DNA of 64,000 nucleotides from JAPXSY01 sp034003585 (GCA_034003585.1 JAVEYH010000005.1:11182-75181); one strand, 5' to 3'; positions 7,607 through 16,431 are shown, numbered from the stretch's first letter. Notes: a model not told the origin generated them from the letters alone. Numbers and translations: made by a program.

Positions 7607-10417
7607 TCAGTGTTTCTGGGTTACAAGATTGGCAACCGGCGCAGCGAGCTCATCAAACCGGTCGGGGGCTTCTCCCGCCGCCCAGGCGACGCCCCGCAAA
7701 AGCAAGAGACGGAATACGGAGTCTTCAAAGGTCCGCGTGAAATGTCCGGGCACGCAACCGAAAACGCGGCCGTGCCCGGACGCGCAGGTCCAGAAAAGCG
7801 GCTGGGGCTTGTCCGGCCCGTCACCGTCCTTTTCCCGCGAGACCGCGAGCACGGTCACGTTGGACACGTTGACGGATGGCGTCGGCGGCCAGTAGGGTTC
7901 GTCGTGAAGGACAAAGGATTCCGGAAGATTGCGGCAGACGGGATGCACGGGCGCGGTCACCTCCACCCGCACCTCACCATGCCGGAAGCGCGTGAATCCG
8001 CCCACGCCGACGAGCGCCGCCACCTCCGGGTCGGCCTTCGGCTGGGTCCACGTGGCCGAGTGGATGAGCGCCAGCCCGCCGCCGCGCGCCAGATAACCGG
8101 CAACCTGTTGCTTGCGGGCAGGCGTCCACGGCAGATAGCAGAACGCGGCGATCACATCGGCGGAGGCGAACTGGGCGTCGGAAGGCCAGATGTCCGCGCG
8201 TTCGACGGTCACGCCCGCAGCGCCGCCGAGCAGCCGCGCCCAGCGCGCCTGCCAAAGCGGATAGTCATGCTCGCCCGGGCCGTGGTCCTTGGGTGACGCC
8301 AGCAGCACAACGCGCAGCGGGCGCCGCGCGAGCCGAACGTGCCGCTGCAAGTCCGCGGCGGTTAGGGGGCGGCCGTAGAGCGCGATCTCGTCGATCTTCC
8401 CCTCCAAGGTTTCGGGAATGCCGGCCGCGCCGCCGAATGACACCTGTGACGCGGAGTCGGCGGGCGCGGTCTCGCCGTCCAGTTCGGGTTGCCCGTTCAG
8501 ATAGACCTTCACCCGCGCGCCGTCCCGCACCAGCGCGGCATGGTTCCAGGTCCGCGGCGCGATCACGGTCTGTCCCGTCAGTGCCCCGAAAGTGAGCCGG
8601 CCCGGGGCACCGTTCGTGCCGCCGAGGACCAGCCGGTCCGCGCCGCGGGAGAACAGCACGCCCGTCACGCCGCGCGCGTTGTCGGGCAGCCCGTTCCAGA
8701 ACCACCATTCCGCGGTGTACGTCCCGCCCACATCGGGGTGGCCGGCCGACAGATATCCGCCCGCCAGATGAACGCACCGGTTGACCGCGCCGGTTCCCGA
8801 GAAGGCGCCCGAAGGGGGGCCCTCAAGCCAGCGCGCGATGCCGGTCCCGTACACCGCGTTCCGCTTGGCGGGTGTCGCGTCGAACGCGGTCGGACCGCCC
8901 CATTCCTCCAGCCGCCAGTACGCCAGCGGCCTGTCGGCGAGGACGGCCTGCGCGTACGGCCCGTTCGCGACGGGGACGGCGCGGCGTTTTCCGCCGCCGG
9001 CTTTCTCCAGCAGACCGAGCAGGGCCTCCGCCATTTTCACCCCGGCCTCCGGCTCCAGCATAGCGGAGCGGCAGGCCCAGGTGTTGTAGCCGCCGAGCGG
9101 GAAGAGCTCGGGAGGAAGCACGTAACCCTCTTCGGCGTTGGCCAGCGCGATGTTCATGGTCGCCGGGAACGGGCTTTGGGCTTTGACCTGCAGGCCGTGA
9201 AGCGCGAACACCTCGGCGGGCCAGAAAGCGATGCCGAGACCGCCGACGCGCAGCGCCTGGAGACTCATCTCGCGCGTTGGATGATCCTGGAGCCACAACT
9301 GTTCCCGCGCGTAGACTTCGGCCTGGCTTTTCGGAAGCCGCCCTTCGCACTCTTGCGAAATCTTCCGGGCCCATTCCAGCCGCTTCGCGCCGGGCTGGCG
9401 CGTTGCGAGGCGCAGCGTCTCCTGCCGCATCGCCAACGGCACCCAATCCTGAAACAGGATGTCCCGGTAAGCGTTTGCCGCAAGCCGGGCTAACTCCCCC
9501 GCATAGGCGTCCCGGCTCATGGGACGTCGGGCCTGCGCGTAGTCCATCCAATGCTGATCGCCGCTCGTGCCCTGCGACAGGATGCCGACGAAGGCGGGCG
9601 CGCCGTTTGTCGCGCCGAGGAGCGGGCCGAGTTTGTCGGCGAAAAGGCCGTAGTAATCCGCCGAAACCGCGGGCGCGCCGAAATAGTGCATCGCAAAATT
9701 CGCCAGGACCGCCACGGGCCGGCCGTCGGGCGTTTGCACCGCAAGCAGGGTCAGGTCCGGATCAGAGGGGCCGGACGGGCCCACCGTGTCCGGATGCTGA
9801 TGCCCGGGATGCATATTGGCGCGCACCGTCCTCGCGCCGAACGGGTCATACGTCATCCGGTCCGGCCTCCTGATCCAAACGCGCGTGTGCGTATGGTCCG
9901 GAGCCTGCGTCACGGTCCAGCCGATGCGGGCGGGCGCGAGATTGGAGACGGCGCACCGCAACCCTTCAACGATCCGCGGCATGGCGAAACCGGGATAATG
10001 CGCATCCGGAGGGGTGCCCAATATCTGCATCAACGAGGGTGCGCTGTGGGTATGCGTCGCCGAGAGCGCGATCCGCCCCACGGGGATGCCCGTCGCCTCG
10101 CTCGCGCGGGCCCGGACCGCATCCGCGAACTCGACGGGGATCAGACAGGTGTCCAGCACGCCCAACGCCACCCGCGACGCCCCGTCATCAAGGACCAGCC
10201 AGCGCACGTGGAGCGGATCGTTCGCCTTGCCGGCGGAATGGGCGAGGAAGCCGCCGTTTACGATGACGGGGAAGTTCGTGGGCGTGACGTCCATGGCATA
10301 CGCGCCCGCGCGGAACACCCGGCGGTCCGCCGTCACCTGCCGCGTCACACAGGACGTCAGCGCGGCGCCGGCGGCCGCGAGCAGCATCGCCACCCCTATC
10401 CCGTTCCATCCCCTCAT
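7607..10417 (-). CDS. Lipoprotein fusion: ceramidase-like, LamG-like and ThuA-like domains
   Basis: 936 residues. The N-terminus is a lipoprotein signal with lipobox LTSC at about residues 20-23. Residues about 35-490 resemble the neutral ceramidase domain (SATHTHSAP, SADYYGLFAD, GTSGDQHW). Residues about 500-700 form a concanavalin/LamG-like domain (LAYWRLEEWGGPTAFDATP, YTAEWWFWNG, KIDEIALYGRPLT). Residues about 705-930 look like a ThuA or glutamine-amidotransferase-like domain (VVLLASPKDHGPGEHDYP, GGGLALIHSATW, HGRVFGCVPGHFT). The protein should be anchored in a membrane facing the periplasm or outside. A GGGAGGGG ribosome site lies close to the start. The three-part fusion ties hydrolase, glycan-binding and ThuA functions together in one chain. 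Activity is unproven. Confidence 0.85.
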   Translation of the reverse strand: MRGWNGIGVAMLLAAAGAALTSCVTRQVTADRRVFRAGAYAMDVTPTNFPVIVNGGFLAHSAGKANDPLHVRWLVLDDGASRVALGVLDTCLIPVEFADAVRARASEATGIPVGRIALSATHTHSAPSLMQILGTPPDAHYPGFAMPRIVEGLRCAVSNLAPARIGWTVTQAPDHTHTRVWIRRPDRMTYDPFGARTVRANMHPGHQHPDTVGPSGPSDPDLTLLAVQTPDGRPVAVLANFAMHYFGAPAVSADYYGLFADKLGPLLGATNGAPAFVGILSQGTSGDQHWMDYAQARRPMSRDAYAGELARLAANAYRDILFQDWVPLAMRQETLRLATRQPGAKRLEWARKISQECEGRLPKSQAEVYAREQLWLQDHPTREMSLQALRVGGLGIAFWPAEVFALHGLQVKAQSPFPATMNIALANAEEGYVLPPELFPLGGYNTWACRSAMLEPEAGVKMAEALLGLLEKAGGGKRRAVPVANGPYAQAVLADRPLAYWRLEEWGGPTAFDATPAKRNAVYGTGIARWLEGPPSGAFSGTGAVNRCVHLAGGYLSAGHPDVGGTYTAEWWFWNGLPDNARGVTGVLFSRGADRLVLGGTNGAPGRLTFGALTGQTVIAPRTWNHAALVRDGARVKVYLNGQPELDGETAPADSASQVSFGGAAGIPETLEGKIDEIALYGRPLTAADLQRHVRLARRPLRVVLLASPKDHGPGEHDYPLWQARWARLLGGAAGVTVERADIWPSDAQFASADVIAAFCYLPWTPARKQQVAGYLARGGGLALIHSATWTQPKADPEVAALVGVGGFTRFRHGEVRVEVTAPVHPVCRNLPESFVLHDEPYWPPTPSVNVSNVTVLAVSREKDGDGPDKPQPLFWTCASGHGRVFGCVPGHFTRTFEDSVFRLLLLRGVAWAAGEAPDRFDELAAPVANLVTQKH

Positions 10418-10448
10418 CGTCCCCTCCCGGCGGCACCGCCCCCGCTTC

Positions 10449-11276
10449 TCACACCAGCCGGCTCAGGTGCGCCAGGCTTTTCGCCGCCTGGTCCGGCGTG
10501 CCGCACTCGACCGAGAACACAATGTCGCGCGGGCACTTCTCCTTCACGATCCGGATGATGCGCTCCCAGTCCAGCACGCCCTCACCGCAGGCGCAGCCCA
10601 CCGGGGTGCCGGTAACCTTGCCCCGCTCAGCCTCGGAATGGCTGATCGAGATGTCTTTCGCATGCAAGTGTACCAGACGGGAGGCGACGCGCTCAAGCCA
10701 TGCGTACACGTCCGAACCGGAGAGATAGGCGTTCCCCGTATCCAGGTTGATGCCGATGGAAGGCGATTTGACCAGATTGTAGATCCGGTCGAGCCCATCC
10801 GGGGTCTTGGAGTATTGCGAGTGCGGCTCCAGACCGATCTTGACGCCGCGTCGTTCGGCCACGAAGGCGGCCTCCTGCAGCGTGTACCGGATCAGCACGA
10901 AATCCTCTTCCTCGGTCGTCCACTTGGCCTTCTTGCCCTCGTCGGTGTTGATCACCGGCACGCCGATCTCCCCGGCCACGCGGATCGCCAGCTTGATGTA
11001 CTCGCCGTGCACCTCGGGACGGCACAGCGGTCCGTGCGCCTGCAAGCCGGAAATCGTCAAACCCGCCGCGTCGCACGCCTCTTTGATGCGGTAGGGGTCG
11101 TCGAACATCGAGACCGTGTGGAAATACCCGGCCTCGCTCATCAGCTCGCGCCCGAAATGGACCATCGGCTCGATGTATTTGTACCCCATCTCCGCCGCCG
11201 CCTTCACCGCCCACTCGAACGGTTTGTCGCTGCTGCGCGAGAACTCCGTGTTCAACCCGACTTGAATCCGTGCCAT
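10449..11276 (-). CDS. Cytoplasmic sugar phosphate isomerase/epimerase
   Basis: 275 residues with no signal peptide (MARIQVGLNTEFSRSS), unlike the exported relative at 3820-4647. The TIM-barrel metal-site motifs are GLEPHSQYSKT, GINLDTGNAYL, LVHLHAKDIS and FSVECGTPDQ, giving the usual Glu, Asp, His and Glu ligands. A strong GGAGG site sits seven bases before the ATG at 11276. By family it isomerises or epimerises a keto sugar or a related compound. It is the first gene of the tight run that extends to the left edge, and it follows the 254-base regulatory gap below the XylR-like regulator, so it probably carries that operon's promoter. Confidence 0.87.
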   Translation of the reverse strand: MARIQVGLNTEFSRSSDKPFEWAVKAAAEMGYKYIEPMVHFGRELMSEAGYFHTVSMFDDPYRIKEACDAAGLTISGLQAHGPLCRPEVHGEYIKLAIRVAGEIGVPVINTDEGKKAKWTTEEEDFVLIRYTLQEAAFVAERRGVKIGLEPHSQYSKTPDGLDRIYNLVKSPSIGINLDTGNAYLSGSDVYAWLERVASRLVHLHAKDISISHSEAERGKVTGTPVGCACGEGVLDWERIIRIVKEKCPRDIVFSVECGTPDQAAKSLAHLSRLV

Positions 11277-11530
11277 ACGTTACCCTCCTTGTCGGCGCGA
11301 CCCCATGCCGCGCATCATCCGTTCTGCGGTCGAGGCAGGCGATCCACCTTGTACCGCAGTGAAGGATGACATGTGTCCGTCCGGCCCGCTATTGCGTTTT
11401 TCCACAAAATGAGTGCGAAAACGCTTCCGTCCGGTCCTCGCCGGAACGGGTACGTCCCGGGCGGAAAAAACGCCCCGCTCAAAGATGTTTGAAAAACGCG
11501 ATCAAGGAGTCAACACGCCGTGTGTTACCC
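11277..11530 (-). promoter_or_regulatory. Regulatory gap with four GAAAA(A)CGC motifs
   Basis: This is the only sizeable gap in the left-arm cluster. Four copies of one word lie within about 105 bases: GCGTTTTTC at 11394-11402 (inverted), GAAAACGC at 11417-11424, GAAAAAACGC at 11464-11473 and GAAAAACGC at 11491-11499. The first two form an inverted repeat with 7-base perfect outer arms. The region lies upstream of the isomerase operon and directly downstream of a XylR-type regulator gene, so these are candidate operator half-sites. No convincing -35/-10 pair was found. Confidence 0.45.
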
Positions 11531-12739
11531 TTACCGCGCGCGGCGGCGGTGCTCGCCGGGCGTCTGCCCGCAGACCCTCCTGAACACCGACGCGAGATAT
11601 TGCGCATGACAAAAACCCGCGCGCCGGGCGATGTCGTCCAGCGGCAGGGAAGTGGTCACGAGCAGATTCTGGGCGGCGTTCATCTGCACGCGCTGGATCT
11701 CATCATGCACCGTACGGCCGATCGCCTGTTTGAAATGGCCGTCCAGCGTGGAGCGCGACACGCCGACACCCCGCGCGACCTGCGACACACCGATGCCGCC
11801 GCAGGCGTTCTGGCGGATAAAGGTCAGCGCGGCGGCGGCCACGCGGTCATTCGTGGCCACCAGATCGGTTGAGGCACGCTCGATGATGACCACAGGTTCG
11901 ACCAGAATGTTCACGGCCCGGCGTGTCCGCCGCCGCATCAGCCGGTCCAGCAGGCCTGCCGCCCGGTACCCGATCTCCTCCGTACCCTGCACGATGCTGG
12001 TCAACGGCGGAGTCGCCAATTCGCAGATCAGGTCATCGTTGTCTACGCCGATCACAGCCACATCGTCCGGCACGCGCAGGCCGAAACGGCGGCACGCCTC
12101 CAGCACATGCCGCGCCCGGACGTCGTTCGCCGCCAGCACACCCACCGGCTTGACCAGAGGCCGCAGCCACGAGAAGAGCGCTTCCTGCAATTGCTCCCAA
12201 CTGTGCGACGGGGAGTAATGTTTGGCGAAAACCGAGCAGGGGTGGCCGTGTTTCCCCACATGCGCCGTAAACGCCTCCTGCCGCTCAAGGTTCCACGGGT
12301 CGACGGTGCGTGTGGATATGCCGCAGTACCCGAAGCTCCGCAACCCCAGCCGTATCAAATAATCGGCCGCCATCTGAGCGATCTTGGGATTGTCCGTCCC
12401 GACCGTCGCGACGGTCTTCCTGAGCGGGCAATTGGCCTTGATGCCGCCGATGCCCACCACCGGAATGGCCAGTCCCGCAACCTGGCGCGGGATGCGGGGA
12501 TCGTCGAGATCCGCAATCACGCCGTCGAAGTGCCCGCGGCGGAAATCCGGGATTTTCGCCGCGGGATCGTCTTCCAGAAACACGCTCCACGCCCCGGATT
12601 CGTGCACGAAGCGGGTGACGCCCTCGATCACCTTGCGGTCAAAGCGCTTGTTCACGCTCACGACCAGCGCCACCGCTTTCGCCGGGCCGCCGGAAGGATT
12701 TTCCCCACAGGACGCGCGCACTCTGTCTGGTTGACGCAT
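11531..12739 (-). CDS. XylR-type regulator: periplasmic-binding domain plus AraC helix-turn-helix
   Basis: 402 residues from the ATG at 12739, which overlaps the stop of the preceding gene by one base (TGATG). A GTG one codon upstream is also possible. Residues about 20-285 form a LacI/XylR-like sugar-binding domain (ALVVSVNKRFDRKVIEGVT, HFDGVIADLDD, GVLAANDVRARHVLEACR, DVAVIGVDNDDLICELATP). Residues about 300-400 form an AraC-type double helix-turn-helix (VSQVARGVGVSRSTLDGHFK, LPLDDIARRAGF). XylR of Escherichia coli has this architecture and activates sugar genes when ligand is bound. It presumably controls the operon starting at 11276 and perhaps its own. The ligand is unknown. Confidence 0.9.
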   Translation of the reverse strand: MRQPDRVRASCGENPSGGPAKAVALVVSVNKRFDRKVIEGVTRFVHESGAWSVFLEDDPAAKIPDFRRGHFDGVIADLDDPRIPRQVAGLAIPVVGIGGIKANCPLRKTVATVGTDNPKIAQMAADYLIRLGLRSFGYCGISTRTVDPWNLERQEAFTAHVGKHGHPCSVFAKHYSPSHSWEQLQEALFSWLRPLVKPVGVLAANDVRARHVLEACRRFGLRVPDDVAVIGVDNDDLICELATPPLTSIVQGTEEIGYRAAGLLDRLMRRRTRRAVNILVEPVVIIERASTDLVATNDRVAAAALTFIRQNACGGIGVSQVARGVGVSRSTLDGHFKQAIGRTVHDEIQRVQMNAAQNLLVTTSLPLDDIARRAGFCHAQYLASVFRRVCGQTPGEHRRRAR

Positions 12740-15186
12740 CACTGGTCCTCCCCGGCCGCAACACCCGCGGCCAGCACGTCCCCCGTGTACGGCCCCGTAA
12801 ACTCCAGCACGCGCACATCGCCCGCCTCCAGGTCAAAGTCCGCGCGTTTCCCGGTCCAAACGACCTCCCCGCCCCGCACCAGATCCCGGCAGGCGGCCGG
12901 CTGCGCGAGCGCGGTCAGGGAGACGACCGCCTTCCGCGGCGCCTCCGCGAGATTGTAGACGGTCAGGTAACAGAGGCCCGGCTGCCAGCCGAAACGCTCC
13001 ACGATGACGTCCGGCATGTCCGATACCGCGCCGGTCACCGGTTCCCAGCCCGCTTCGGCGACCAGGCGGCAGAGCGGCACGTACTTTTTGAAAAGCGGGC
13101 GGTCGCGGTTGTACAGCTCGGGGCGTTTGAAATAGTGGCCGGTCGAGGCGTCCGCGCTGAAGAATCCAGGGAACATGCCGTAGGCCAGCGCCCGTTTCAT
13201 GAACTTCTCTGTGGCCTCGTGCGAAAACCGGGAGAAGTCGCTGTTCATCAGAAAACAGTAGGGCTTGCCCTTGCACAGCGCGCGCCGGTAGAGCAGCTCC
13301 TCGTCGGCCATGGGCCGCCAGACGCCTTTGCGGTTCCAGTCGGTCTCGGTGCCCATCACATCCAGCAGCGGGGCCAGCCAGAACCAGTGGATCGGCGTGC
13401 TGTTGGCCATCATGAACCGGCCGCGCGCGCGCATCTCCCGCTCCAGCGCCCGCACATACTCGAACCCGATCATCCCCTTGTACATCCCCACGCGGCGCGA
13501 CCCGAGCGCATAGCAGAGCGGGCGTTCCGACCCCGCGAAATGGGCGCGCCGGAAATTCATCACCTCGGTGACATACGCCTCGGCCGAGTCGATGTACTCG
13601 CCGTCGCAATCCGCCTTGCGCGGGGCGCCGTACGTCCGTTCGACATAGGCGGCGCTCCACTTGTTCGAGAAATCCGTGACCGCTCCCGGCACGCCCGGCG
13701 CGGAGTTGATGCTCCACACCACGCCGTTACACCAGGGCGTGTCCAGCACCCGCCCGGGTCTCCGGCCGCGTTCATCCTCGAACGCGCTGCTCTCCCACGC
13801 CCGCGCCGCCGCGTTCCCCGCTGCGGCCAGCCGTTCGGCCTCCTCCTTTCCGCGCGCGAGCGTGCGCGGCCCCTCGCCTTTCAGGGCCATCCACCACGTC
13901 ATCGGCTCGGTGTAGCGGAACGTCAGGATGTCCCGCGCGTCGTCCCAGGCGGTCTCACCGGTCCCCTCTTTGAACCGGAAGCCGAAGTCTTGCCACCCCT
14001 CCACCCTGCTGATGGGCGCGAAGGGCATCCAGACCCCCTGACGCCGGATGCGCGTCACAAACGCGTCGGGATAGAGTTCGTAATAGCGCGCCAGCGCGCC
14101 GCGGAACCCTTCGGCCGCCTTGAAATCGAAAACGCAGAACCGGAAATCCGCCGTGCGTTTCTCCGGGGCGAACCCGATGTCGCACGCCAGGTACAGCTCG
14201 CGCGTCTGCGGCTGGCAGCCGATCCGGAAAAACAGCGGCGTCGCGGGATCGAGCCCGATGGCGCAGCCTTTATCCGCCGCGGCCACCGCACCGAAGGGAT
14301 AGCGCGAAAGCCGGCCGTTGGCGCCCAGAGGCGCGTTCGCGGTGTTCAGGACCTCCGTCCGCGTGCGGTCCAGCGCGATCTCGCGGCGCGGATGGTGGAA
14401 CCACGTCAGGCTGCCGTCCGGTTGCGGCAGGGTGTAGACCAGCGTCAGCGCGCGGTCGCGGCCGGTCTGCTCTTCGAGGCGCACCTCATAAAACGTCACG
14501 CCCGGGGCGCGGCGCTCGCGCGCGTCGAGCCGCACGCCGAGCGCTTCGCGCCCGATGGCGACGAACCCCGATTCGCGCGCCACATCGCGCAGCAGAAAGC
14601 CGCGCTGCGGCGGCGCGAGGGGCTCGCTCGCCGCGCCGTCGAAGCGCGTCACCTTTTCGGCGCGCAGCGTCCCGACGCGCGCGTCGCGGAACCGCACGCG
14701 GCCCGCGCGGTTGCGGAACAGCAGATAGTAGCTGATGCGGCGGATCGGTTTTTCGGGTGTGATCACCACCTCGCGCCGCTGCCAGCCCGCCTCCGGATCG
14801 GGTTCGAACGGCACGGCCTGCCCCCAGAGCGTAGTGCCGTCCGCATAGGTCAGGTCCAGATAAAGGGAGAAATCACTGTTGGCCGCACCGTCCACCTGTT
14901 CCGCCCGGGCCTGGGCCGAGGCCATCACCGGCGCGGGGCGGGTCTGATTCAGCACCACGCCCCAGAGGACGCCGCGCCGCGCCGCGGCATCCGCACCATT
15001 GTCGCACACCCACTCGTCTCCGTCCCGCGTAAAGCCCTTCTCGTACGCAACCGCACGCTCGGCAGCCAAAGGCTGCAGCGCCGGATCCTGGCCGTCGAGA
15101 ACACGCTTCATGAGCGTTCCGTCCGCCGCGCCCCACGCCACCCCGGCCAGCAGGCCCACAATCCCCGTCATTCCGACAACGCACAT
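12739..15186 (-). CDS. Large secreted TIM-barrel-like protein, glycoside hydrolase candidate
   Basis: 815 residues from the ATG at 15186 (MCVVGMTGIVGLLAG, a signal peptide), with AAGGGGGG upstream. A longer frame through the N gap is not real. The first ~430 residues look like beta-sandwich material. From about residue 440 the sequence has barrel-like features with acidic residues (KADCDGEYIDSAEAY, ANSTPIHWFWLAPLLDVMG, TETDWNRKG, FPGFFSADASTG) and a small C-terminal beta domain. I do not recognise the family. The layout resembles large secreted glycosidases, and the Asp in YIDSAE and Glu in GTETDW are candidate catalytic residues. Translation is coupled to the downstream regulator by a one-base overlap, suggesting that the regulator's sugar comes from this enzyme. 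Confidence 0.75.
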   Translation of the reverse strand: MCVVGMTGIVGLLAGVAWGAADGTLMKRVLDGQDPALQPLAAERAVAYEKGFTRDGDEWVCDNGADAAARRGVLWGVVLNQTRPAPVMASAQARAEQVDGAANSDFSLYLDLTYADGTTLWGQAVPFEPDPEAGWQRREVVITPEKPIRRISYYLLFRNRAGRVRFRDARVGTLRAEKVTRFDGAASEPLAPPQRGFLLRDVARESGFVAIGREALGVRLDARERRAPGVTFYEVRLEEQTGRDRALTLVYTLPQPDGSLTWFHHPRREIALDRTRTEVLNTANAPLGANGRLSRYPFGAVAAADKGCAIGLDPATPLFFRIGCQPQTRELYLACDIGFAPEKRTADFRFCVFDFKAAEGFRGALARYYELYPDAFVTRIRRQGVWMPFAPISRVEGWQDFGFRFKEGTGETAWDDARDILTFRYTEPMTWWMALKGEGPRTLARGKEEAERLAAAGNAAARAWESSAFEDERGRRPGRVLDTPWCNGVVWSINSAPGVPGAVTDFSNKWSAAYVERTYGAPRKADCDGEYIDSAEAYVTEVMNFRRAHFAGSERPLCYALGSRRVGMYKGMIGFEYVRALEREMRARGRFMMANSTPIHWFWLAPLLDVMGTETDWNRKGVWRPMADEELLYRRALCKGKPYCFLMNSDFSRFSHEATEKFMKRALAYGMFPGFFSADASTGHYFKRPELYNRDRPLFKKYVPLCRLVAEAGWEPVTGAVSDMPDVIVERFGWQPGLCYLTVYNLAEAPRKAVVSLTALAQPAACRDLVRGGEVVWTGKRADFDLEAGDVRVLEFTGPYTGDVLAAGVAAGEDQ

Positions 15187-15317
15187 ACGCCCCCCTTGTC
15201 CGCCGCCCTCCGGGAAAAACCCGTTCCGGACGGGATCGCAACCCCGGGACCGCCCCTCCACGAACCATACGGACAGCGTACCCCTGCCGCGCCTGCTTGT
15301 CCAACCGAAAGGCGTCC

Positions 15318-15417
15318 NNNNNNNNNNNNNNNNNNNNNNNNNNNNNNNNNNNNNNNNNNNNNNNNNNNNNNNNNNNNNNNNNNNNNNNNNNNNNNNNNNN
15401 NNNNNNNNNNNNNNNNN
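15318..15417. other. Assembly gap (100 N)
   Basis: Exactly 100 N, the usual placeholder for a scaffold gap of unknown size. It separates the divergent 815-residue gene and the MsrB-MsrA gene, so their shared promoter region and the start of the latter are missing. Confidence 0.99.
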
Positions 15418-16350
15418 CTGCATGTCATCGTTCTCACAATCTGGTGTTGCGCCGGAACCGGCGCGGCGCGAGCGGAGGGGCTTATGAAACCCGTATGGCG
15501 CGAGCTGACCGCGGAGGAGACGCGGATTCTGGTGAACCGGGGCACGGAGGCCCCGTTCAGCGGACGCTTCACGCGCCACGCCGAGAAGGGGGTTTACACC
15601 TGCCGCCGCTGCGGCGCGGCCCTCTACCGCGCGGAGGATAAGTTCGACGCGGGTTGCGGCTGGCCCGCCTTTGACGACGCGGTGCCCGGCGCGATCACGC
15701 GCCTGCCGGATGCCGACGGGCGCCGCACCGAGATCCGCTGTTTTGTCTGCGGCGGCCACCTCGGCCATGTCTTCACGGGCGAGCGGCTCACCGCGCGCGA
15801 TGTTCGCCACTGCGTCAACTCGCTCTCCATGGATTTCGTGGCGGACGCGCAACTCGGCGGCGCGTTCGAGCGGGCGGTTTTCGCGGGCGGCTGCTTCTGG
15901 GGGGTCGAGTATTACCTGCAGCAGGCGCGCGGCGTGATCCGCGCGGTCAGCGGGTACACCGGCGGCCGGACCGAACGCCCCACCTACCGGCAGGTCTGCG
16001 CCGGCGACACGGGCCACGCCGAGGCGGTGGAGGTGCTCTACGACCCGCGGCAGACCGATTACGAGACGCTCGCCCGGCTCTTTTTCGAGATCCATGATCC
16101 GACCCAGACCGACCGCCAGGGTCCGGACCTCGGCGAGCAGTACCGCTCCGCGGTGTTCGTCCTGAATCCCGGACAGCGGGCCATCGCGGAGCGGCTCATC
16201 GCCCGACTCCGCGCCAAGGGATTCGAGGTCGTCACGCGCGTCGAGCCGGCCGCGCGCTTCTGGCCCGCCGAGTCCGGCCATCAGGACTACTATTTCGTGA
16301 AAGGCTCTGTGCCGTACTGCCACCGGCCCGTCAACCGTTTCGGCGAATGA
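15418..16350 (+). CDS. Exported bifunctional methionine sulfoxide reductase B/A (start in gap)
   Basis: The frame is open from the gap edge; 310 residues remain. Before the first in-frame ATG (15484) it reads LHVIVLTIWCCAGTGAARAE, the core and cleavage region of a signal peptide, so the true start lies in the gap and the enzyme is exported. The MsrB domain comes first, with zinc pairs CRRCG and CFVCG and the catalytic Cys in RHCVNSLSMDF. The MsrA domain follows with GGCFWG as the active site and ends in GHQDYY. It repairs both epimers of methionine sulfoxide in periplasmic proteins. The B-then-A order is a known variant and the reverse of PilB-type fusions. MsrA often carries recycling Cys residues near the end; only PYCHRP is visible here. 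Confidence 0.92.
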   Translation: MHVIVLTIWCCAGTGAARAEGLMKPVWRELTAEETRILVNRGTEAPFSGRFTRHAEKGVYTCRRCGAALYRAEDKFDAGCGWPAFDDAVPGAITRLPDADGRRTEIRCFVCGGHLGHVFTGERLTARDVRHCVNSLSMDFVADAQLGGAFERAVFAGGCFWGVEYYLQQARGVIRAVSGYTGGRTERPTYRQVCAGDTGHAEAVEVLYDPRQTDYETLARLFFEIHDPTQTDRQGPDLGEQYRSAVFVLNPGQRAIAERLIARLRAKGFEVVTRVEPAARFWPAESGHQDYYFVKGSVPYCHRPVNRFGE

Positions 16351-16402
16351 GCTTCCGGCGGCGGCCCGGGCGCACAACCGTTTTCCTCCGCCGCAATTGT
16401 CC

Positions 16403-16431
16403 TTGCCGGCCGCGCGCGGAACCCGTATGAT
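16403..16431 (+). promoter_or_regulatory. Predicted promoter of the TRAP transporter operon
   Basis: -35 TTGCCG (16403-16408), 17-base spacer, -10 TATGAT (16426-16431), 36 bases ahead of the dctP ATG. The TTGCC -35 core recurs at other predicted promoters in this window. Confidence 0.6.

Noticed and set aside
6236..8296. Plus-strand open frame of 686 codons
   Set aside because: Antisense to oxidoreductase B and the fusion lipoprotein. Composition is Arg/His/Gly-rich with no domain motif, as for other long shadows in this GC-rich sequence.
13135..16350. Plus-strand open frame of about 1071 codons crossing the first N gap
   Set aside because: The left part is the antisense shadow of the 815-residue gene. 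Only the part right of the gap is coding.
12739..16377. Minus-strand open frame of about 1212 codons crossing the first N gap
   Set aside because: It exists only because N codons are read through. The real gene starts at 15186, and the part beyond the gap is antisense to the MsrB-MsrA gene.
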